Numbered from the stretch's first letter, positions 43,824 through 54,375 are shown. The stretch: 64,000 bases of DNA from Microvirga lotononidis (GCF_034627025.1 NZ_CP141050.1:124001-188000); one strand, 5' to 3'. Numbers and translations: made by a program. Notes: generated from the letters alone by a model not told the origin.

Positions 43824-46121
43824 ATGAGCAAGCCCGACGAAGCCGGACAGCGTCCCGACACCCCTCATTACGAGAGCGCCACCGGCGGCTGGGGATCGCT
43901 CAAGGGCGTCGCCCGCGTCCTGGCCGACCAGAGGCCGACCTTCGGCGCCTTCCGCACGCTGATGCGCCAGAACAAGCCGGGCGGGCACATGTGCACCTCC
44001 TGCGCCTGGACCAAGCCGGCGCAGCCGCACCTCTTCGAGTTCTGCGAGAATGGTGCCAAGGCAACCATCTGGGATCTCACACGTGACCGCTGCACCCCCG
44101 ACGTCCTCGCCGCGCACAGCGTGACCGAGCTGCGCAGCCTGTCGGACCACGAGCTGGAGGAGATGGGGCGGCTCACCCATCCCATGCGCTACGACGCCGC
44201 CTCAGACCGCTACGTCGAGACGACCTGGGACGAGGCCTTCGCCGGAATCGGGGCCAAGCTCAGGCAGCTCGACCCGAAGTCGACCGTCTTCTACATGTCC
44301 GGCAAGGCCAGTCTCGAGACCGCCTACCTCTATGCGCTCTTCGCGCGGCTCTATGGGCACAACAACCTGCCCGACAGCTCCAACATGTGCCACGAGACCA
44401 CGAGCGTGGGGCTCGAGAAGGTGATCGGGGTCGGGGTGGGCACCTGCATCCTGTCGGACTTCGATCATTGCGACCTGATCCTCTTCTTCGGGCAGAACAC
44501 CGGGACCAACTCGCCCCGCTTCCTCCACACGCTCAAGGCTGCCAAGGAGCGGGGCTGCAAAGTCGTCACCTTCAACCCGATCCGCGAGAGAGGCCTCGTC
44601 GAGTTCGCGGATCCGCAGGATCCGGCCCAGATGACGGTGACGCCCGCCACTCCGATCTCGGACATCTACCTCCAGGTCCGCCCGGGGGGCGACATCGCGG
44701 TGCTGGCGGGGCTGTGCAAGCGCGTGCTCGAACTCGACGCCGAGAGGGGAGGGAGCATCCTCGACCGGGCCTTCATCGCGAAGCACACCACGGGCCTTGA
44801 CGAACTCGAGGCGCGGCTGCGCGGGGTATTCTGGGAGGAAATCGAGAAGGAGTCCGGCCTGCGCCGCGAGGAACTTCACGAGGTGGCGGAGATCTATGCC
44901 ACCTCGAAGAACGTCATCGGCATCTACGGGATGGGCCTGACCCAGCATGTCAGGGGTTGGCTCAATCTCGCCATGCTCGTGAACCTGCTCCTGCTGCGCG
45001 GCAACATTGGACGGGAGGGCGCCGGCATCTCGCCCGTGCGAGGGCATTCCAACGTGCAGGGACAGCGCACCGTAGGGATTACCGAGAAGCCCAAGAACGT
45101 GCCGATGGACAAGCTCAGGGAGCTCTTCGGCTTCGAGCCTCCGCAGGAAGAGGGGCGATCCACGGTGGACCTGGTCGAGGGGCTGCTCGACGGCTCGGTG
45201 CGGGGGTTCATCTCTCTCGGCGGCAATCTCGCCCGTGCCATCCCAGACCGGGTCCGTGCCGAGCGGGCATGGCAAGGTCTCGACCTCAACGTGCAGATCG
45301 CGACCAAGCTCAACCGATCGCATCTCCTGCCCGGCCGGGCCACCTGGCTGCTGCCCTGCCTCGTGCGGGCCGAGGAGGATAGGCAGGCGATGGGGCCGCA
45401 GGTGGTGACGATGGAGGACATGCTGAGCATGATCCACGGCTCGCTGGGCAAGCGAGAGCCCGCCTCGCCGCATCTGAAGTCGGAGGTCGCCATCGTGGCC
45501 GGGATCGCCATGGCGACGCTGCCCCCCAACCCGAAGGTGAAGTGGGATGAGTGGACGGGCAACTACGGGCTGATCCGAAACCTGATAGAAGCCACCTATC
45601 CCGACAAGTTCAGGAACTTCAACGGGCGCCTCTTCACGCCGGGTGGGTTCTACAAGGGCAACGAGGCACGCAACCGCGAGTGGAAGACCGAGAGCGGGAA
45701 GGCCCAGTTCACCGCGCCCGAGGTGATGACCTCCCTGGGCAAGCCGCCCAAGGGTGAGGAGATCACGCTGATCACGCTGCGCTCGAACGACCAGTTCAAC
45801 ACCACGATCTACGGCTTTTCCGACCGGCTGCGGGGACTTTCGGGGCCGCGCGACATCGTCCTCATCAACCCCGAGGAGATGCAGCGCAGGGGCCTCGCTG
45901 AGGGGCAGGTGGTGACGCTCGAATGCGCGGTGGAGGACGGCACCGAGCGGGTGGTGCGGGGGCTGAGGATCGTGCCCTACGACCTGCCGGATGCCTGCGT
46001 CGCGGCCTACTACCCCGAGGCCAATCCCCTGATCCCCGTGGGCTATCACGACGAGCTGTCCAAGACGCCGGCCTACAAGGGCGTGCCCGTCCGCATCCGC
46101 CCCGACGGGGCAGGCGCATGA
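43824..46121 (+). CDS. FdhF/YdeP-family molybdopterin oxidoreductase
   Basis: 765 residues, the normal length. N-terminal cysteines in HMCTSCAWTKP and FEFCENGAKAT are in the family position for an iron-sulfur cluster. The molybdopterin domains contain YMSGKASLETAYLYALFARL, NLPDSSNMCHETTS (Cys as molybdenum ligand; no TGA selenocysteine codon is used) and GMGLTQHVRGW. The family resembles formate dehydrogenase-H but includes YdeP/acid-resistance and arsenite or sulfite-like enzymes; the substrate is not known. It starts a plus-strand cluster coupled by ATGA overlaps to CtaG and a HemJ-like protein. Confidence 0.92.
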   Translation: MSKPDEAGQRPDTPHYESATGGWGSLKGVARVLADQRPTFGAFRTLMRQNKPGGHMCTSCAWTKPAQPHLFEFCENGAKATIWDLTRDRCTPDVLAAHSVTELRSLSDHELEEMGRLTHPMRYDAASDRYVETTWDEAFAGIGAKLRQLDPKSTVFYMSGKASLETAYLYALFARLYGHNNLPDSSNMCHETTSVGLEKVIGVGVGTCILSDFDHCDLILFFGQNTGTNSPRFLHTLKAAKERGCKVVTFNPIRERGLVEFADPQDPAQMTVTPATPISDIYLQVRPGGDIAVLAGLCKRVLELDAERGGSILDRAFIAKHTTGLDELEARLRGVFWEEIEKESGLRREELHEVAEIYATSKNVIGIYGMGLTQHVRGWLNLAMLVNLLLLRGNIGREGAGISPVRGHSNVQGQRTVGITEKPKNVPMDKLRELFGFEPPQEEGRSTVDLVEGLLDGSVRGFISLGGNLARAIPDRVRAERAWQGLDLNVQIATKLNRSHLLPGRATWLLPCLVRAEEDRQAMGPQVVTMEDMLSMIHGSLGKREPASPHLKSEVAIVAGIAMATLPPNPKVKWDEWTGNYGLIRNLIEATYPDKFRNFNGRLFTPGGFYKGNEARNREWKTESGKAQFTAPEVMTSLGKPPKGEEITLITLRSNDQFNTTIYGFSDRLRGLSGPRDIVLINPEEMQRRGLAEGQVVTLECAVEDGTERVVRGLRIVPYDLPDACVAAYYPEANPLIPVGYHDELSKTPAYKGVPVRIRPDGAGA

Positions 46122-46828
46122 CGGCGGCGCTGGCGGGGACCTATTGCGGTCCGGCACCTCTCCCAGGTGACATCTGGCAGCGCTGGAACCTTGACCCGGC
46201 GCTGCTCCTGGCGCTGGGTCTGCTGGCCCTCGCGGTGGGGCGCACTAGGGCCGGGACACTTGCCGTGGCGGTGCTTGTGGTGGCCTTCGTCTCGCCGCTC
46301 TGCGCGCTCTCGGCGGCGCTGTTCTCGGCGCGGGTGGTGCACCATGTCCTCCTCGTGGCGGTGGCCGCACCGCTCCTCGCGCTCGCCTGGCCGGGGCGCA
46401 AGCCGGGATCTCCAGCGGTGCCGCTTCTTATCGCGACTGTGGTGCTCTGGGCCTGGCACTGGCCCCCGGCCTACGACCTGGCGCTGTCGAACATGGCAGC
46501 CTACTGGATCATGCAGGCGACGCTCCTTGGCGCGGCCTTCGCCTTCTGGCGAGCTGTCCTCCACCCCGGGCAGGCACCGGGCGCGGGCCTCCTCGGGATC
46601 CTGGGCGGCTACATGCAGATGGCGCTCCTCGGGGCGCTCCTCACCTTCGCGCCGCAGGCCCTCTACGCGATCCACATGGTGGCCCCGTTGGACTGGGGCC
46701 TCACGCCGCTCGGCGACCAGCAGTTGGGCGGGCTCATCATGTGGGTTCTCGCCGGCATTCCCTTCGTCGCCTGGGGCGCCTTCGTCGCGCGCCGGGGATG
46801 GCAGGCGATAGAGCAGGGACTCGCATGA
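46118..46828 (+). CDS. ctaG: CtaG, copper delivery protein for haem-copper oxidase assembly
   Basis: 236 residues, starting in the ATGA overlap with the molybdoenzyme stop. The seven-helix caa3-type CtaG family is recognised by its conserved His/Trp positions: ARVVHHVLLVAVAAPLLAL, VLWAWHWPPAYDLAL, YWIMQATLLGAAFAFW and DQQLGGLIMWVLAGIPF. Members deliver copper to CuB during assembly of the oxidase. Its position just upstream of the oxidase subunit genes supports that role, although CtaG here is coupled to a molybdoenzyme gene. Confidence 0.9.
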   Translation: MTAALAGTYCGPAPLPGDIWQRWNLDPALLLALGLLALAVGRTRAGTLAVAVLVVAFVSPLCALSAALFSARVVHHVLLVAVAAPLLALAWPGRKPGSPAVPLLIATVVLWAWHWPPAYDLALSNMAAYWIMQATLLGAAFAFWRAVLHPGQAPGAGLLGILGGYMQMALLGALLTFAPQALYAIHMVAPLDWGLTPLGDQQLGGLIMWVLAGIPFVAWGAFVARRGWQAIEQGLA

Positions 46829-47334
46829 TCCCGTGGCTCGACGGCGCGATCCCGTACCTGAAGGCGCTCCATATCGCGGCCCTGCTGCTCTGGTGCGCGG
46901 GCCTGTTCGCGCTGCCCCTGATGCTGGCTCGCCATGACCCGGCGATCGGGCAGGCGGACTACTCCCGGATCAGGCTGGCATCCCATTACGGCTATACCCT
47001 GGTCGTCACCCCTGCCGCGCTGATCGCCATCGCCGCGGGAACCCTCCTGATCTTCGTACGCGAGGTCTTCGCCGTTTGGATGTTCGCGAAGCTCGTCTTC
47101 GTGGCGCTGCTCATCGGTTTCCACGCCTGGGTCGGCCATACGATCGTCACCGTGGCCGAGACCGAGGGAGAGCACCAGACGCCGGGGCCTTTGGTGCCGT
47201 TGCTCCTCCTGCTGGTTCCGGTCCTGGCGATCCTGGTCCTGGTCCTGGCCAAGCCGAAGCTGGAGGAGGTTCCGCTGCCGGATTGGCTCATGACGCCGAG
47301 GGGCGGTCAGCTCCCGTTCGACGTGCCCAGGTGA
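46825..47334 (+). CDS. HemJ/CopD-like inner-membrane protein
   Basis: 169 residues, ATGA overlap with ctaG. Four helices: LKALHIAALLLWCAGLFALP, TLVVTPAALIAIAAGTLLIF, FAKLVFVALLIGFHAWVGH and LVPLLLLLVPVLAILVLVL. The KALHIxxxxxWCAGLF motif and the FHAWVGH motif match the UPF0093/HemJ (protoporphyrinogen oxidase) and CopD type, in which these His residues bind haem or copper. A role in haem or copper supply to the oxidase is plausible. Its 3' end overlaps the convergent DUF2231 gene by 28 bases. Confidence 0.75.
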   Translation: MIPWLDGAIPYLKALHIAALLLWCAGLFALPLMLARHDPAIGQADYSRIRLASHYGYTLVVTPAALIAIAAGTLLIFVREVFAVWMFAKLVFVALLIGFHAWVGHTIVTVAETEGEHQTPGPLVPLLLLLVPVLAILVLVLAKPKLEEVPLPDWLMTPRGGQLPFDVPR

Positions 47335-47822
47335 TAGTCGAAGACGAGCTTGCCGCCATGCCACCCCGTTGCGCCCACCATGACGACGCAGAAGCCCGAC
47401 AGCAGGATGCCGTAGGGCAGCACCGCCGTCTCGTAGCCGTTAAGCCGATAGCCCCAGTTCGCGCCCAGGACCGACAGGAGCGCGACCGCGATCGCGGCGT
47501 GGGTCCAAGCGGAGGCGCGCGCGCGGATGCCGGGAACCAGCAGCAGCTCCATCGTCCCCGAGGCGGCCGCGGCGAGGCCGATGAGGAAGGCCATCCCCGC
47601 CGCCCACACGCCGGCCCGCGCCCAGAACACGTCACCGGTCCACCAGTAGAACGCGTCCGCGCCGAAGTTGCAGAAGGTCAGCGCGATGGGGAAGGCCACG
47701 GTCATGGCATGGATCGGGTGGCCCGCGACCGCGATCCTCGACCCGGTCTCCTCGAAGCCGGGACGCTGGGCAACGGGATCGACGAGGGTCTCGTCCCTGG
47801 TCTGGATCTGGGTCTCCGCCAC
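47307..47822 (-). CDS. DUF2231 membrane protein
   Basis: 171 residues with HPIHAMTVAFPIALTFCNFG near residue 35, the HP-H DUF2231 motif, and four hydrophobic helices. It is related to the DUF2231 protein at 43158-43589. It is divergently transcribed from the oxidase subunit II gene across 18 bases and converges with the HemJ-like gene, with an overlap of 28 bases. Likely part of the same electron-transfer island. Confidence 0.8.
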   Translation of the reverse strand: MAETQIQTRDETLVDPVAQRPGFEETGSRIAVAGHPIHAMTVAFPIALTFCNFGADAFYWWTGDVFWARAGVWAAGMAFLIGLAAAASGTMELLLVPGIRARASAWTHAAIAVALLSVLGANWGYRLNGYETAVLPYGILLSGFCVVMVGATGWHGGKLVFDYHLGTSNGS

Positions 47823-47840
47823 CGATTTCTCCTGCGGGGC

Positions 47841-48515
47841 ATGGTCGGGAGCCTAACGCCCGCCGCGCTGGCCGGTTGCGCGGAATCCCTCTCGACCGTC
47901 CACCCGGCGGGACCCACCGCGGCCACGATCGCCACCCTGTGGTGGGCCCTGCTGAGCGGGGCGACCGCAATCCTCCTGCTCGTCGTGCTCCTGCTCGTGC
48001 TGGCATTCCGCCGCGGCGAGGGGCCGTCCGGACCCGAGGCGGATGCCCGGCGCGAGCGGGTCTGGATCCACGCCCTCGGCCTCGGCTTCTCGCTCACGGT
48101 GCTGGCCGCCCTGACTGCCTACGGACTCTACGTGGGCGAGCGGCTCCTGCCCCGGCCGGGACCGGAGGTCGTGACCGTCCGCGCCGAGGGACGGCAGTGG
48201 GCGTGGTCCTTCGGCTACGCCGATGCGCCGGGGCGTGCGACCGAGGGCATCCTCCACATTCCGGCCGGGCGGCCGGTGGACGTCCGGATCACCAGCGCCG
48301 ACGTGATCCACAGCTTCTGGGTGCCGCGCCTCGCGGGCAAGCTCGACGCGATCCCGGGCCACGTGAACGTCCTGCGGATCGAGGCGGATGCGCCGGGAGA
48401 CTACGCAGGCGTCAGTGCCGAGTTCAACGGACACGGCTACACCGGGCACCGCTTCACCGTGCGGGCGCATGACGCGGCCGCCTGGGACACCTTCCTCCAG
48501 GGAGGGGCGCAATGA
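47841..48515 (+). CDS. haem-copper oxidase subunit II lacking most CuA ligands
   Basis: 224 residues with a likely lipobox (AALAGC) and two helices, then the periplasmic cupredoxin domain. The first metal-proximal His is kept (DVIHSFWVPRLAGK), but the CuA loop reads AEFNGHGYTGHRF instead of the CSELCGxxHxxM pattern: both Cys, the His and the Met are replaced. The Glu is kept. This is the pattern of quinol oxidase (CyoA-like) subunit II. The start is the ATG at 47841; another start further upstream is possible. Its stop overlaps subunit I by four bases. Confidence 0.9.
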   Translation: MVGSLTPAALAGCAESLSTVHPAGPTAATIATLWWALLSGATAILLLVVLLLVLAFRRGEGPSGPEADARRERVWIHALGLGFSLTVLAALTAYGLYVGERLLPRPGPEVVTVRAEGRQWAWSFGYADAPGRATEGILHIPAGRPVDVRITSADVIHSFWVPRLAGKLDAIPGHVNVLRIEADAPGDYAGVSAEFNGHGYTGHRFTVRAHDAAAWDTFLQGGAQ

Positions 48516-50992
48516 ACGCCCTGCGCCGTCACCGCGCGCTCGAACGCATCTGGGGTCCGCGCCCGGGCTGGCGCGGCAAGCTCACGACCGTCAACAACAA
48601 CGACATCGGGTTGATGTTCCTGGCCTTGGCGGTGACCTATTTCGTGATCGGCGGCATCCTCGCGATGCTGATCCGCGCGCAGCTCGCTACCCCCCGCTCG
48701 GCCTTCATGGGACCGGACGTCTACAACCAGGTCTTCACGATGCATGGCGTCATCATGATGTTCCTGTTCGCGATCCCGCTGTTCGAGGGGCTGACGGTCT
48801 ATCTCCTGCCGAAGATGCTCGGGACGCGAGACCTGGCCTTTCCCCGGCTCAGTGCCTTCGGCTTCTGGTGCTACGCCTTCGGGGGTGCGCTGCTGATCCT
48901 CGCGCTCCTCGCCGGGATCGCGCCGGACGGCGGCTGGTTCATGTACCCGCCGCTCTCCTCGACGCTCGGCTCACCGGGGATCAACGCCGACTTCTGGCTC
49001 CTCGGGATCACCTTCGTCGAGATCTCCGCGATCTCGGCCTCGGCCGAGATCGTGGTGACCGTGCTGCTCTACCGCGCACCCGGCATGTCGCTCGACAGGC
49101 TGCCGATCTTCGCCTGGTACATGCTGGTCGTGGCGATGATGATCCTGACGGGGTTCCCGCCGCTGATCCTGGGCTCGACCCTGCTCGAACTCGAGCGCGC
49201 GTTCGGGATGCCCTTCTTCCAGGCCGACGCCGGGGGCGATTCCATCCTCTGGCAGCACCTGTTCTGGCTCTTCGGCCACCCGGAGGTCTACATCATCTTC
49301 CTGCCCGCGGCGGGTGTCATCTCCACCGTCCTGCCGGTGATGGCACGCACGACGCTGCTGGGCTACGGCTGGATCGTGGCCGCCGCCGTCTCCCTCGGGA
49401 TCCTGAGCTTCGGGATCTGGGTCCACCACATGTACGCGACCGGCATCCCGCACATGGGACTCGCCTTCTTCTCGGCGGCCTCGACGCTGGTGGCGGTGCC
49501 CACGGGGGTGCAGGTCTTCGCCTGGATCGGGACGCTCTGGAAGGGCCGTCCCGAGATGCATCTGCCAATGCTCTGGATCCTCGCCTTCTTCGCCACCTTC
49601 GTCATGGGAGGGCTCACCGGGGTCATGGTGGCGGTGGTGCCCTTCGACTGGCAGTCGCACGACACCTACTTCATCGTGGCGCACCTCCACTACGTCTTGG
49701 TGGGCGGGTTCGTGTTCCCGATGCTCGCGGGACTCTACTACTGGCTGCCGAACTTCACCGGGCGGAGGCGCTACTTCAAGCTGGGCAAGACGGCATTCTG
49801 GCTCGTCGTGGTGGGGTTCCACGGAACCTTCCTACTGCTGCACTGGGCAGGACTCCTGGGGATGCGGCGGCGGATCGACCACATCGAGCCCGGGTCGGGG
49901 TGGGAACTCATCAACCTCCTGGCCTCGATCGGCGGCTTCGTCATGGCGATCGGGTTCGCGCTCGTGCTCATCGATGTGGTGGTGAACGCGGTCGTGGCCG
50001 TCCGCGGTCGGCGCAACCCTTGGCAGGCGGGAACGCTGGAATGGGCCATGCCTGCGCCGTCGCCTTCCTACAACCTCGCCTCGATCCCCAAGGTGCACAG
50101 CCGCAATCCCCTTCATGACGATCCCGACCTGCCCGTGCGCATCGCGCGCGGCGAGGGCTACCTCGGCGACCCGGGCAGCGGCCTGCGCGAGATCCTGACG
50201 GTGGAGATCGCGAGCGGGCGGCCGAACTCCCTCGTGATCTTCCCGACCAACTCGGCGTTGCCGATCGTCATGGCCTTCGTCACCGGCGGTCTCTTCGTCG
50301 GAATGCTGATCAAGGCGTACTGGCTCGTGCCGCTTTCCCTCGTGGGCGTGGCGGCGCTCGGGATTTGGTGGGCCTGGAGCCTGGGGAGCCGCGAGGACCA
50401 GGATTCACGCCCGGTCGGGCATGGGCTTGTCCTGCCGCCGGCCACGGAGGTGGAGCGGCCGCCGGGCTGGTGGGGCTCGCTGTTCCTGCTCCTCGCCGAC
50501 GGGGTGTTCTTCGGTTCGCTCCTCTTCGGCTACGCCTTCCTCTGGACGGTGGCGCCGAACTGGCCGCCGCCCGCCTGGCTCGAACCTGGCCTTCGGGGAC
50601 CGCTGCTGGCACTCGGCGGCGCGGTCCTGGCCCTGGGAGGCATCCGCCTGGCCGACCGTGCGCTCCGGCGCGACGGTGGACCCTGGCTCGGCCTGCTCCT
50701 GAGCCTCGCGGGTCTCTCCGCGCTTGGGGCCGCCGCCGTCACGGTGCTCACGCGGACGTCCCACGACGCCCACGCCTACGACGCCACGCTCTGGGTGGTG
50801 GCGGGCTACGTCGTCTTCCACGCGACCGTCGCGGGCCTCATGACGGTGTTCCTCGCGCTGCGCGCGGCTGGCGGGTACCTCTCGGCCCGGCGCGTCGGCG
50901 AGGCGCGGGTGGTGCGGCTCTGGACCGACTACGCCGTCGCGGTCGCGTTGCTCGGCCTCGGGGCCGCCTGGCTGCCGGGAGTGCCGACATGA
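48512..50992 (+). CDS. haem-copper oxidase subunit I-III fusion
   Basis: 826 residues. Subunit I (about 1-545): low-spin haem His in VFTMHGVIMMF, CuB His plus Tyr in GHPEVYIIF, HHMYATG for the other CuB His pair, and the haem pair HDTYFIVAHLHYVL. Subunit III (about 620-826): WWGSLFLLLADGVFFGSLLF and YVVFHATVAGLMTVFLALRA, followed by a His-containing segment. The K-pathway lysine position reads PTGVQVFAW, with Gln instead of Lys. The Arg/Asp pair of the E. coli bo3 quinol site (R71/D75) is not seen by eye (I and L there). The Glu and Tyr of GHPEVY are present. It forms a proton-pumping terminal oxidase in principle; the electron donor is ambiguous because subunit II has lost CuA. Confidence 0.92.
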   Translation: MNALRRHRALERIWGPRPGWRGKLTTVNNNDIGLMFLALAVTYFVIGGILAMLIRAQLATPRSAFMGPDVYNQVFTMHGVIMMFLFAIPLFEGLTVYLLPKMLGTRDLAFPRLSAFGFWCYAFGGALLILALLAGIAPDGGWFMYPPLSSTLGSPGINADFWLLGITFVEISAISASAEIVVTVLLYRAPGMSLDRLPIFAWYMLVVAMMILTGFPPLILGSTLLELERAFGMPFFQADAGGDSILWQHLFWLFGHPEVYIIFLPAAGVISTVLPVMARTTLLGYGWIVAAAVSLGILSFGIWVHHMYATGIPHMGLAFFSAASTLVAVPTGVQVFAWIGTLWKGRPEMHLPMLWILAFFATFVMGGLTGVMVAVVPFDWQSHDTYFIVAHLHYVLVGGFVFPMLAGLYYWLPNFTGRRRYFKLGKTAFWLVVVGFHGTFLLLHWAGLLGMRRRIDHIEPGSGWELINLLASIGGFVMAIGFALVLIDVVVNAVVAVRGRRNPWQAGTLEWAMPAPSPSYNLASIPKVHSRNPLHDDPDLPVRIARGEGYLGDPGSGLREILTVEIASGRPNSLVIFPTNSALPIVMAFVTGGLFVGMLIKAYWLVPLSLVGVAALGIWWAWSLGSREDQDSRPVGHGLVLPPATEVERPPGWWGSLFLLLADGVFFGSLLFGYAFLWTVAPNWPPPAWLEPGLRGPLLALGGAVLALGGIRLADRALRRDGGPWLGLLLSLAGLSALGAAAVTVLTRTSHDAHAYDATLWVVAGYVVFHATVAGLMTVFLALRAAGGYLSARRVGEARVVRLWTDYAVAVALLGLGAAWLPGVPT

Positions 50993-51309
50993 CCGACATC
51001 CTCCGGATCGCGGTCCCGCTCACGGCCTGGCTCGCCGCCTTCAGTGCCGTGTACGGGCTCCAGGGCCTCGTCTGCTCGCCGCGCTGGGCCGAGGCGGGCT
51101 TCGACCTCGCCGCGGGCCGCGCCGCCATGACGGCGGCCTGGATCGCCGCCGCCATCCTCCAGGTTGCCTTCCTCCTCGCCCTGCGCTCGCCCCGCTTCGC
51201 ATCGCGCTCGGCCTTCGTGCGCGGGGTCAGCCTGACGCTGGCGGTCGTGGCCCTGGTCGCCACGCTGTGGACGCTGGTCCCGGTCGTCACGACGTCGGCC
51301 TGTCTTTGA
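50989..51309 (+). CDS. small membrane protein of the oxidase cluster
   Basis: 106 residues, ATGA overlap with the subunit I-III gene. Three hydrophobic segments (ILRIAVPLTAWLAAFSAVYG, AMTAAWIAAAILQVAFLLAL, GVSLTLAVVALVATLWTLV). The position immediately after the oxidase is that of the small subunit IV/CoxP-type protein of alternative oxidases, but the sequence is not clearly assigned to it. Confidence 0.7.
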   Translation: MTDILRIAVPLTAWLAAFSAVYGLQGLVCSPRWAEAGFDLAAGRAAMTAAWIAAAILQVAFLLALRSPRFASRSAFVRGVSLTLAVVALVATLWTLVPVVTTSACL

Positions 51310-51455
51310 GCCGCGCCGCTCTGCCGACCCTTCAACAGGTCGATTCACGGAAGGACGGGTGGGACGGACGTCCGTGGTGGCCTTTCCGCGGAACTGGGAA
51401 CCATCGGCACCCGTTTCTTCAGGGCTGGGCCGGGGAGCGTTGTCGGGAGGCATCG

Positions 51456-52811
51456 ATGCGCAAATCGGCGACCGTGATGAGTCTTCCACTGGCCTTCCTC
51501 CTGCTGACGCCCCTACACGCCCAGGAGATGCGCACCGGGGCCAATGCCTTCGGCACCTGGCAGGATGATGCCCCCGGCGTCAGCCGGCACATCACGCCCG
51601 CCGACCTGCCGCCGCCGAGCCTTCACCAGAACGACCCCGAAGCACCTGATTTCGAGCGGCTGCCGAAGGTCGTCGATGCCCCGCAAGGCAAGCTGCCGGC
51701 CGTGCCGCAGGGCTTCGCGGTGCAGGTGGTCGCGAAAGACATGAACAAGCCCCGCGTAATCCGGATCGCCCCGAACGGCGACGTCTTCGTGGCGGAGAGC
51801 GGCGGTGGGCGCGTCCTGGTCGTCCCCGCAGAAGCAACCAAGGGCGGGTCGGCGACACCCCAGGCCTTCGCCGAGAACCTGGACCGACCCTTCGGCATCG
51901 CGTTCTATCCGCCGACCGACCCCCGCTATGTCTACGTGGCGGCGGCCAACCAGGTCGTGCGCTTCCCGTACCGCAACGGTGACCGCAAGGCACGGGGGCC
52001 GGCCGAGGTCATCATTGCGGACATCCCGACCAAACGGCATTGGACCCGCGACCTCGCGGTCTCCCGTGACGGCCAGCGCCTGTTCGTCTCGATCGGCTCG
52101 GCCTCCAACGTCGCCGCCGTGATGCCGAACAAGTCGGCTGAGGAGATCAAGGCATTCGAGAAGACGCACGGGGTCGGTGCCGCCTGGGGCGAGGAGGAGG
52201 ACCGCGCAGTGGTGCAGGTGTTCGATCCGGAAGGCAACGACGTCCGCAACTTTGCGACCGGCCTGCGCAACTGCTCCGGCATGACCATCCAACCGGGTAC
52301 CGACACCCTGTGGTGCACGGGCAACGAGCGCGACCACCTCGGCGCCAACCTGGTGCCGGATTTCCTGACCAGCGTGCGCGAGGGCGGGTTCTACGGCTGG
52401 CCGTGGTACTACACGGGCGGCAACGAGGATCCGGCCCATGCCGGCGAGCGCCTGGACCTCAAGGACAAGGTCCTCGTGCCCGATGTCCTGCTCCAGCCGC
52501 ATTCATCCACGATGCAGATCGTGTTCTACGATAAGGACGCGTTCCCGGCCGAGTACCGCGGCGATGCCTTCGCGACCATGCGCGGGTCCTGGAACCGGGA
52601 GGACAGGACCGGCTACAAGGTGGTCCGTGCCCGCATGAAGGATGGCAAGCCGACCGGCGTGTATGAGGACTTCATGACGGGGTTCGTGCTCGACAAGGAC
52701 ACGGTCTGGGGGCGGCCGACGGGTCTCGCGGTTGCGCCTGACGGCGCGTTGCTTGTCAGCGACGATGCCAACGGCACGATCTTCCGGGTGACACACGGAG
52801 GAACCAAGTAA
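51456..52811 (+). CDS. PQQ-type sorbosone/sugar dehydrogenase
   Basis: 451 residues from an ATG with GGGAGG six bases upstream. A signal peptide (MRKSATVMSLPLAFLLLTPL HAQE) predicts a periplasmic protein. The propeller signatures are DRPFGIAFY, TRDLAVSRDGQRLFVSIGSA, LRNCSGMTIQPGTDTLWCTG, NERDHLGANLVPDFLT and MRGSWNREDRTGYK. It is a paralogue of the lipoprotein at 41878-43161, with no CxxCH motif. Both dehydrogenases flank the oxidase cluster, consistent with feeding electrons into it by way of quinone. Confidence 0.9.
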   Translation: MRKSATVMSLPLAFLLLTPLHAQEMRTGANAFGTWQDDAPGVSRHITPADLPPPSLHQNDPEAPDFERLPKVVDAPQGKLPAVPQGFAVQVVAKDMNKPRVIRIAPNGDVFVAESGGGRVLVVPAEATKGGSATPQAFAENLDRPFGIAFYPPTDPRYVYVAAANQVVRFPYRNGDRKARGPAEVIIADIPTKRHWTRDLAVSRDGQRLFVSIGSASNVAAVMPNKSAEEIKAFEKTHGVGAAWGEEEDRAVVQVFDPEGNDVRNFATGLRNCSGMTIQPGTDTLWCTGNERDHLGANLVPDFLTSVREGGFYGWPWYYTGGNEDPAHAGERLDLKDKVLVPDVLLQPHSSTMQIVFYDKDAFPAEYRGDAFATMRGSWNREDRTGYKVVRARMKDGKPTGVYEDFMTGFVLDKDTVWGRPTGLAVAPDGALLVSDDANGTIFRVTHGGTK

Positions 52812-52846
52812 CCGAGCAAAGTCGCCGGAGCAGGCCTGGCGGCGTG

Positions 52847-54185
<1,339 letters not shown>

Positions 54186-54375
54186 GAACTCCCCGGGTCA
54201 GGCGGATGGTGCAGTCCGGGACCGATGCCTTCTTTATGGACCCGGTCTGCCGACCGCCATCGCACACTCTACAGCGTCCGAGGTTCATGTGCGACGGTGC
54301 CAGGCCCATCGGCCCCGACATTCGTTCGTCGGGTGCAAAGCGGGCGGGCCGCGATGCCGGCCCTGGGCGTGGCCG

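Noticed and set aside
43590..44180. Long N-terminal extension of the DUF2231 gene
   Set aside because: It lies opposite the start of the molybdoenzyme gene, lacks family similarity, and GTG at 43589 has a strong ribosome site.
44202..46157. 651-codon open frame on the minus strand
   Set aside because: It is antisense to the FdhF/YdeP gene, has no family motif, and long antisense frames are expected at this G+C content.
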